Assembly: GCA_041946755.1 (NCBI GenBank)
Contig: JBHGBB010000059.1
Span: 1 to 18,268 of the forward strand
DNA: 18,268 nt
Direction of reading: 5' to 3'
DNA from: JBHGBB01 sp041946755
GTDB taxonomy: Bacteria > UBP4 > UBA4092 > JAOAEQ01
A program made the position numbers and the translations under genes. Shown in pieces: positions 14,157-18,268 of the stretch. The notes beneath the pieces were generated by a model. That model made no database searches, was not told the origin of the DNA, and saw only the letters and a program-made list of their open reading frames with translations. The number at the start of each line of letters is the position of its first letter. Positions within the stretch are counted from its first letter, which is position 1.

Positions 14157-14265
14157 TTCTCGCCAAGGGCGCTAAGTTAAATAAACGCAAAGGACGCTAA
14201 AAAATATATTTTAAATTAAGTTTTTCTTTGCGGACTTAGCGTTTTCTTTGCGTTCTTTGCGAGAA
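14157..14265. repeat. Interspersed inverted repeat (CTTTGCG/CTTAGCG family)
   Basis: The ends TTCTCGCCAAG (14157-14167) and CTTTGCGAGAA (14255-14265) pair with one mismatch. Inner boxes CGCTAAG/CTTAGCG and ACGCAAAG/CTTTGCG are also inverted, and the centre is AT-rich. The CTTTGCGTTCTTTGCGAGAA style is a widespread interspersed repeat. It ends 4 bases from the stop of the NAGPA-type gene and fills the gap to the HyuA-like gene. Confidence 0.7.
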
Positions 14266-14269
14266 CTGT

Positions 14270-15133
14270 TTATTTCGGATTTGATTTAACGATGAATCCG
14301 TTTGCTACTGCGCGTTCCTGTCCGAAATTACCTTCTTTATCTTTATCACTGGGGAAATTAACGATGGTATCGTAAATCACCAGCGTACTCGAACCACCGC
14401 CATCAAGGTTCATCGCATCAACGGCACCGAGTTTGATCATCAAGTTCGCTAAATCATCAAGACTAATTCCATTACTTAAATTCGGCTGCCGGCCGTCAAC
14501 AATAACCCAAATCAATTTATTATCTTTCGTAACTCCGACCGCGGTTCGCGGATGAGTGGTGATCCTGAACGATTTCCCGCCGGCATCATCGAGAACCGAT
14601 ACATACGGTTGCCCGTTTCTAACCAGCATCGAGACCCCGCCTAGCGCTTCGGTAACCTCAGACCAATCGGTAGAATTAATACTCATCAATTTCCCATCTT
14701 GATATCCGACCCGGTCAAATACGGTTTTATGCGTTGACGTTATCCCAATCGCTGCCCGGGCAGGTTTATCGGATAACGGTGGGCAAACGAGTTTGCCATT
14801 AGTTATAACCAATCCTACCGGCACCTTAGGACTGAAACTAAAAAAGCCACCGTTGATTCCGGCAACCGCCTGGTTCCGATGAACGATTGACGATACGCGC
14901 TCCAATCCGTTATATGCCGTTGCTACGGTTACCGATAAGTTCGGATTATTTAAATCGATGGTAAGTATACTAATATTCCGCAGTGGGGTATCAGTATCGC
15001 TTTGGATATGATGATAAGAAATCCCATCAGTTATTGGAAACGATACTTCTTGATGAATGCCAAAAGATAATACAGCTAAACAAAATGAGAAAACAAGAAC
15101 AAGATACCTTTTTATACACACAGTATTTTTCAT
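14270..15133 (-). CDS. Secreted phosphodiester glycosidase-like protein (NAGPA domain)
   Basis: The 287-residue product has an N-terminal signal peptide (KRYLVLVFSFCLAVLSFG) and one NAGPA domain. The family motifs are clear: AGINGGFF (91-98), HPRTAVG (194-200), a DGR at 213-215 followed by GISLDDLANLMIKLG, MNLDGGGSST (241-250) and ERAVANG (273-279). The family is named after the mammalian enzyme that removes GlcNAc from a phosphodiester-linked mannose. Bacterial members are exported and cut or sense sugar phosphodiesters of cell-surface polymers. The ATG at 15133 follows the stop of the deacetylase gene by 8 bases, so the two are one operon and probably act on the same extracellular polymer. 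No clear Shine-Dalgarno is present, in line with translational coupling. Confidence 0.88.
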   Translation of the reverse strand: MKNTVCIKRYLVLVFSFCLAVLSFGIHQEVSFPITDGISYHHIQSDTDTPLRNISILTIDLNNPNLSVTVATAYNGLERVSSIVHRNQAVAGINGGFFSFSPKVPVGLVITNGKLVCPPLSDKPARAAIGITSTHKTVFDRVGYQDGKLMSINSTDWSEVTEALGGVSMLVRNGQPYVSVLDDAGGKSFRITTHPRTAVGVTKDNKLIWVIVDGRQPNLSNGISLDDLANLMIKLGAVDAMNLDGGGSSTLVIYDTIVNFPSDKDKEGNFGQERAVANGFIVKSNPK

Positions 15134-15141
15134 GGTTATGG

Positions 15142-17301
15142 TCAGAATTTATTATCCTTACTCGGGTCTTGGATATCCATATCGCCGATAAGGGTAACAA
15201 ACTCGCTCAATTCGACTGGAATAACGGAATCGTGGATGAATTTTATCGCATCGGCGATAACCACGCCGTTGGCTCCGGTATCAGTCAATCGGACATATCC
15301 GCTGGTTCCTGAAGGAAACGAAAAGGTTCCGAGATAATTCCAGCAGTATCCATTACTTCGCTGGTCAGCGTAAATAGTCGTAGTACCGCCTGAATAGCCG
15401 ATACGATATGGTGCATTTGAGGCGCGGTTTGTATCCGCAGTACTAGTATGCCACCAGGCATATACCCGATACGGGCCGGAAATGAGCAGGTTCGGAGTCC
15501 AGGTTGCGGTTCGACCTGCGCCGGCAGGAGAATAATAATAGGTTCCGCCATAAGCACCATAACAACCTGCACCTGCGGTTACTGCACTAAACCAGCTCCC
15601 GGTACTGCTAAAACTCCCCCGGCTGTTTGAAGCTGAATTGTCCAGAATATAGGGATCGGTAGTATCCCAGCTTCCGGTAAATCCGATTTTACTGATAAAC
15701 GTATCCAGCGTATCATTATACGCCATTGCAGACCGGTTGAGCGAGAAGATCGGCTGCGTTCTATCGCATAAAGCACTGACATAATTCAATGCGGCGGTAT
15801 ATCCAGCTTCCTGAACTAATCCGAGAATTGAAACGGAATCGGTAGAATAAGCGAAGGTTCCATAACTGCCATAAGGATACGCTAGGTATTTACATGGTTT
15901 AGGTAAATACTTATTTAATGAATCTTTCGATACCGTCAATTGGGTACGAATCTGGGCGGCGGTTAAGGTATATAAATATTGATGATTAACGGTATGCGAT
16001 TGGCAGGTATAATATTCATTTGATTCCGCGGTACTGTGAACACTAAGGCTTGGCCGGTATCCAATCCATCCGCTATTTGCGCCCATATTAGTCGTTACAG
16101 CGAAAATCAAACCATGATAGTTTCGGGTGGTTAAATAACTTACTCCCCGGGTTAATTCACCTTCATAATTATCATCGAACGTAAACACAATCGGGTTCGA
16201 TGGTATTGGAGTCCCGAATTTGATATATGAAACGACGGTATCTAAACTGACTGCAGTATATCCATGATGCTGCACAAAATCGACTTGGTCTTTGAAATTA
16301 TCTTGCACCGTCATAACATCATTCCAATATTTATCGCTGGGGTTGATTTCGTGATACCCGACAATCGGAATCCGGACGGTTTGCGGGATAATCCATTTCT
16401 GCAATTTGCGGGTACTGATCCCTTGAGTAATATAAATCGTCTGGAGATTCGGATGGAATCCGACTCCTGCCGGTGCGGTTAATCCGGACCCGAAAATAGT
16501 GTCAATCGCTACTCCAGAGGAATTGAAAACAACTACTCGGTTTGCACCGGAATCGGATACATAAACATTCCCGAAACCGTCTACTTCGCAGGCATAAGGT
16601 GTAGTCCAGGAACCGGATAAATATCCGGATAAACTGAAATTAGCAGTGGTTCCGGAAATGGTCCCGGTAAACTTCCATATTTTCTGATTCGTGGCATCGG
16701 CGATATATACCGTTTTCCCATCTTTGGTTACCCCGATTCCCGGATGCAGGTTGCCGGTGGAATTGATAGTAATCGGGCTATTTACCAGATTCTGCCCGCT
16801 GGTGTTCATAACATAAAATCGGATTGCCGAGGTATTTACTTTTTCGACGATATATAAATGATTGCTGGTATCGATATCGATATCGCCAACCCGAAACGAA
16901 GGTTCGAACCCATTCAGCATAACACCGTCAATCGCCCGATATTTGAAAATATGCTGTTTGGTCGTTGCGCCGCTATCGCAAGTAACATAGATAATCCCAC
17001 TGGTATCGATTGCGATTCCTGAAGGAGTATATATCGCGGTAGTTGAACCGGCTGAACTTTTGCCATTGCGTATCGGAGAATAGAATGCTTTCGACCCGTC
17101 ATAGGGATGCCAGATATGAACACTACTATCTCCATACCCGCAGGTCCAGATTTGTCCCCCGAAATCGAGCTGGATATATTCCGCCTGGTTCATATCGGAG
17201 CCGAAGGTAGAATTATAGGTATATGCTCCGAACGTTAGAGAACATAAGCTGATTAATAAAAAAGATAAAATAATGAGTTGAGTTTGAAATATCCTACGCA
17301 T
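15142..17301 (-). CDS. Secreted beta-propeller / NodB polysaccharide deacetylase / golvesin-domain fusion
   Basis: This 719-residue exported protein has four parts. A signal peptide covers residues 1-25 (cleavage near LTFGA). Residues about 30-305 form NHL/SMP-30-like propeller repeats (TPSGIAIDTSGIIYVTCDS, YACEVDGFGNVYVSDSGANRVVVF, APAGVGFHPNLQTIYIT). A CE4 NodB deacetylase (about 311-545) has TFDD (374-377), the metal-binding SHTVNH with H436 and H440, and YPYG (475-478). Residues 555-690 match the golvesin/xanthan-lyase C-terminal domain (TATWTPNLLISGPYRVYAWW, ADQRSNGYCWNYLGTF, ADAIKF). It ends with IPVELSEF and about 20 residues, a piece often seen before sorting domains but with no such domain here. 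CE4 enzymes remove N- or O-acetyl groups from polymers such as poly-GlcNAc, chitin or xylan. The ATG at 17301 has GGAG 8 bases upstream. It precedes the NAGPA-type gene by 8 bases. Confidence 0.88.
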   Translation of the reverse strand: MRRIFQTQLIILSFLLISLCSLTFGAYTYNSTFGSDMNQAEYIQLDFGGQIWTCGYGDSSVHIWHPYDGSKAFYSPIRNGKSSAGSTTAIYTPSGIAIDTSGIIYVTCDSGATTKQHIFKYRAIDGVMLNGFEPSFRVGDIDIDTSNHLYIVEKVNTSAIRFYVMNTSGQNLVNSPITINSTGNLHPGIGVTKDGKTVYIADATNQKIWKFTGTISGTTANFSLSGYLSGSWTTPYACEVDGFGNVYVSDSGANRVVVFNSSGVAIDTIFGSGLTAPAGVGFHPNLQTIYITQGISTRKLQKWIIPQTVRIPIVGYHEINPSDKYWNDVMTVQDNFKDQVDFVQHHGYTAVSLDTVVSYIKFGTPIPSNPIVFTFDDNYEGELTRGVSYLTTRNYHGLIFAVTTNMGANSGWIGYRPSLSVHSTAESNEYYTCQSHTVNHQYLYTLTAAQIRTQLTVSKDSLNKYLPKPCKYLAYPYGSYGTFAYSTDSVSILGLVQEAGYTAALNYVSALCDRTQPIFSLNRSAMAYNDTLDTFISKIGFTGSWDTTDPYILDNSASNSRGSFSSTGSWFSAVTAGAGCYGAYGGTYYYSPAGAGRTATWTPNLLISGPYRVYAWWHTSTADTNRASNAPYRIGYSGGTTTIYADQRSNGYCWNYLGTFSFPSGTSGYVRLTDTGANGVVIADAIKFIHDSVIPVELSEFVTLIGDMDIQDPSKDNKF

Positions 17302-17327
17302 GAAGCAGTCTCCATTAAAATAAAGCA

Positions 17328-17358
17328 GGGTGAGCTCTCGATTTTTACAAGCTCACCC
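17328..17358 (-). terminator. Hairpin after the pilin-like gene (terminator or attenuator)
   Basis: GGGTGAGCT (17328-17336) and AGCTCACCC (17350-17358) form a 9-bp stem with a 13-base loop. On the minus strand it is followed by TGCTTTATTTT, a weak U-tract. It lies between the pilin-like gene and the deacetylase fusion, so it may end or reduce read-through from the pilin promoter. Confidence 0.5.
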
Positions 17359-17452
17359 GGAAGATTTTATGCCATACTTAGAAAATAGCTGCAGACACTT
17401 ATATGCTGTCGAACATCAACAATAACTATCACCAGACTATGTATCCCGGAAA

Positions 17453-18067
17453 TTATGGCCCGAAACGCCAAACATCTCCATTGGTAACAATACCGTTCGT
17501 CGGGTCATACTGCATGATTCTACCCGGCCAGGTACCAACATTAATCGAGTAATTTTGGTCCGGACCGAATGACATTAATGCCCAGCGACCTTTTTTGGTT
17601 CGTTCATCAGGATTTTCGGCAAACATGTTGTCGTAAGATGAATTGGCTTTATAGGCATCAAACACTTTCGGTTCCCAATATGGATACGCTCGATCCCAAG
17701 TACCGGTCATATCCACCAATCCCGCTAATGTAGTGCTATTCCCTCTTAAGTTAAACACATCCATCGGGACTTTAGTGATATATGCAATTGGTGTCGTTAT
17801 TTGTGCTAACCGAGCAATTCGGCACACATCTAATCTGCCATAAGTACCGAAATAAATCGAATCGCTTGACCGAGGATATGCGGTGTTATCTACCTGATAT
17901 GCTTCAAGGCCGGTCGCAATCGTTTGTTGTTCTTTCATAACTCCCGCGACTTTCGCTCGGGTTTGGGCCGCGAGAAAGTTCGGAATCGCGATTGCCGCTA
18001 AAATAGCGATAATCGCAACAACAATTAATAGTTCTATCAAAGTAAACCCAAATTGTTTTTTTAACAT
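17453..18067 (-). CDS. Type II secretion/type IV pilin-like prepilin
   Basis: I place the start at the ATG at 18067 (204 residues): the frame open to 18181 would add 38 residues that run through a promoter, whereas MLKKQFGFTLIELLIVVAII is a standard prepilin N-terminus. The class III signal is cleaved between G7 and F8 and the mature protein has Glu at position +5 (E12). A hydrophobic helix of about 20 residues follows, ending in AIPNFLAAQTRAKVAGVMKEQQTIATGLEAYQVDNTAYP. The globular part ends with GDVWRFGP. This short GspG-like type is found in many copies in several uncultured phyla and often has no neighbouring secretion genes, as here. It is an inner-membrane-anchored pseudopilin or surface pilin subunit of unknown assembly system. 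AAAGGAGGG lies 11 bases upstream. Confidence 0.9.
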   Translation of the reverse strand: MLKKQFGFTLIELLIVVAIIAILAAIAIPNFLAAQTRAKVAGVMKEQQTIATGLEAYQVDNTAYPRSSDSIYFGTYGRLDVCRIARLAQITTPIAYITKVPMDVFNLRGNSTTLAGLVDMTGTWDRAYPYWEPKVFDAYKANSSYDNMFAENPDERTKKGRWALMSFGPDQNYSINVGTWPGRIMQYDPTNGIVTNGDVWRFGP

Positions 18068-18078
18068 AATATATTTAT

Positions 18079-18087
18079 CCCTCCTTT
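18079..18087 (-). promoter_or_regulatory. Shine-Dalgarno deciding the pilin start
   Basis: The minus strand reads AAAGGAGGG, 11 bases before the ATG at 18067. This supports the short prepilin start. Confidence 0.65.
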
Positions 18088-18098
18088 GCCGGAAAATG

Positions 18099-18116
18099 AC
18101 GTGTATGTGCACACGT
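18099..18116. repeat. Short dyad in the pilin leader
   Basis: ACGTGT (18099-18104) and ACACGT (18111-18116) are inverted around 6 bases, in the predicted 5' leader of the pilin-like gene. It may be an operator or a leader hairpin. Confidence 0.4.
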
Positions 18117-18133
18117 GAAACGTTGCACCATAT

Positions 18134-18162
18134 AAAATAGCCCAAAATCGGGCTCTTGTCAA
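18134..18162 (-). promoter_or_regulatory. Predicted sigma70-type promoter of the pilin-like gene
   Basis: The minus strand has a perfect -35 TTGACA (18157-18162), an ideal 17-base spacer and -10 TATTTT (18134-18139, four of six matches). The spacer contains the dyad AGCCC/GGGCT (about 18139-18154), a plausible repressor or activator site. The predicted leader is about 60 bases. Confidence 0.6.
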
Positions 18163-18234
18163 GTTTATATTCCGAATTCAATCCGAATTCGACCGGTTAC
18201 ATTCCTGAACTCGATACGGTTTTTTATCGGAGTA

Positions 18235-18265
18235 GATACGAACGAGATATTATCTCGTTCGTATC
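18235..18265. repeat. Strong 14-bp perfect hairpin at the window edge
   Basis: GATACGAACGAGAT (18235-18248) and ATCTCGTTCGTATC (18252-18265) pair perfectly around ATT. No T-run follows on the minus strand, so it is not a typical terminator. A weaker ACTCGATA/TATCGGAGT hairpin lies next to it at 18209-18233. It may be another interspersed repeat or the 3' end structure of a gene outside the window. Confidence 0.7.
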
Positions 18266-18268
18266 AAC

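Noticed and set aside
14157..14265. Rho-independent terminator after the NAGPA-type gene
   Set aside because: The inverted repeat is about 109 bp long, and the loop is long; it fits an interspersed repeat better, although an effect on transcription is possible.
17453..18181. Longer pilin reading frame starting at 18181
   Set aside because: The extra 38 residues run through a near-consensus promoter, and the prepilin signal with its Shine-Dalgarno defines the ATG at 18067.

Overview
The window looks like a chromosome fragment of an uncultured bacterium. Every gene I can support lies on the minus strand, so transcription runs from high to low coordinates. The short FTLIELL-type pseudopilin ending in a WRFGP tail, the golvesin-type C-terminal domain on a deacetylase, the secreted glycosidase and the heavy load of intergenic hairpin repeats recall environmental lineages such as Planctomycetes, Sumerlaeota, Hydrogenedentota, Armatimonadota or Omnitrophota. 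That placement is an impression only; no marker gene is present. No tRNA, rRNA, CRISPR array or transposase gene was seen.

Right part (about 18.27 to 14.27 kb): an envelope/secretion block. A sigma70-like promoter drives a type II secretion/type IV pilin-like prepilin. It is followed by a secreted three-part protein (beta-propeller, NodB polysaccharide deacetylase, golvesin-type binding domain) tightly coupled to a secreted NAGPA-type phosphodiester glycosidase. These two probably modify an extracellular amino-sugar polymer.

Middle part (about 14.08 to 4.94 kb): a hydantoinase/oxoprolinase A-like ATPase without its usual B partner, then a carbohydrate block: a secreted TIM-barrel glycosidase-like protein, a phosphohexomutase with a complete active site, and a GH94 disaccharide phosphorylase. 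Together the last two would turn a beta-linked disaccharide plus phosphate into free sugar and sugar-6-phosphate. The GH94 gene carries an in-frame palindromic repeat.

Repeat region (about 3.8 to 4.94 kb): over 1 kb with no gene, filled with several hairpin families. These include three 31-bp palindromes of 15-1-15 layout with the same outer arms but different, self-complementary cores, a 195-bp nested inverted repeat, and a tandem array of two 66-bp units with two hairpins each.

Left part (1 to 3.8 kb): a defence-like accessory region. A clearly AT-rich pair encodes a ParB/Srx-type protein and an Mrr-type PD-(D/E)XK nuclease behind its own promoter. Then comes a wHTH-MNT nucleotidyltransferase plus HEPN protein module, whose promoter is covered with GTGTA dyads, followed 10 bp later by a partial ATC-hydrolase-like gene. 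The most interesting candidates for a new system are the ParB-Mrr pair, the MNT-HEPN operon with its third gene, and the covarying palindrome family.
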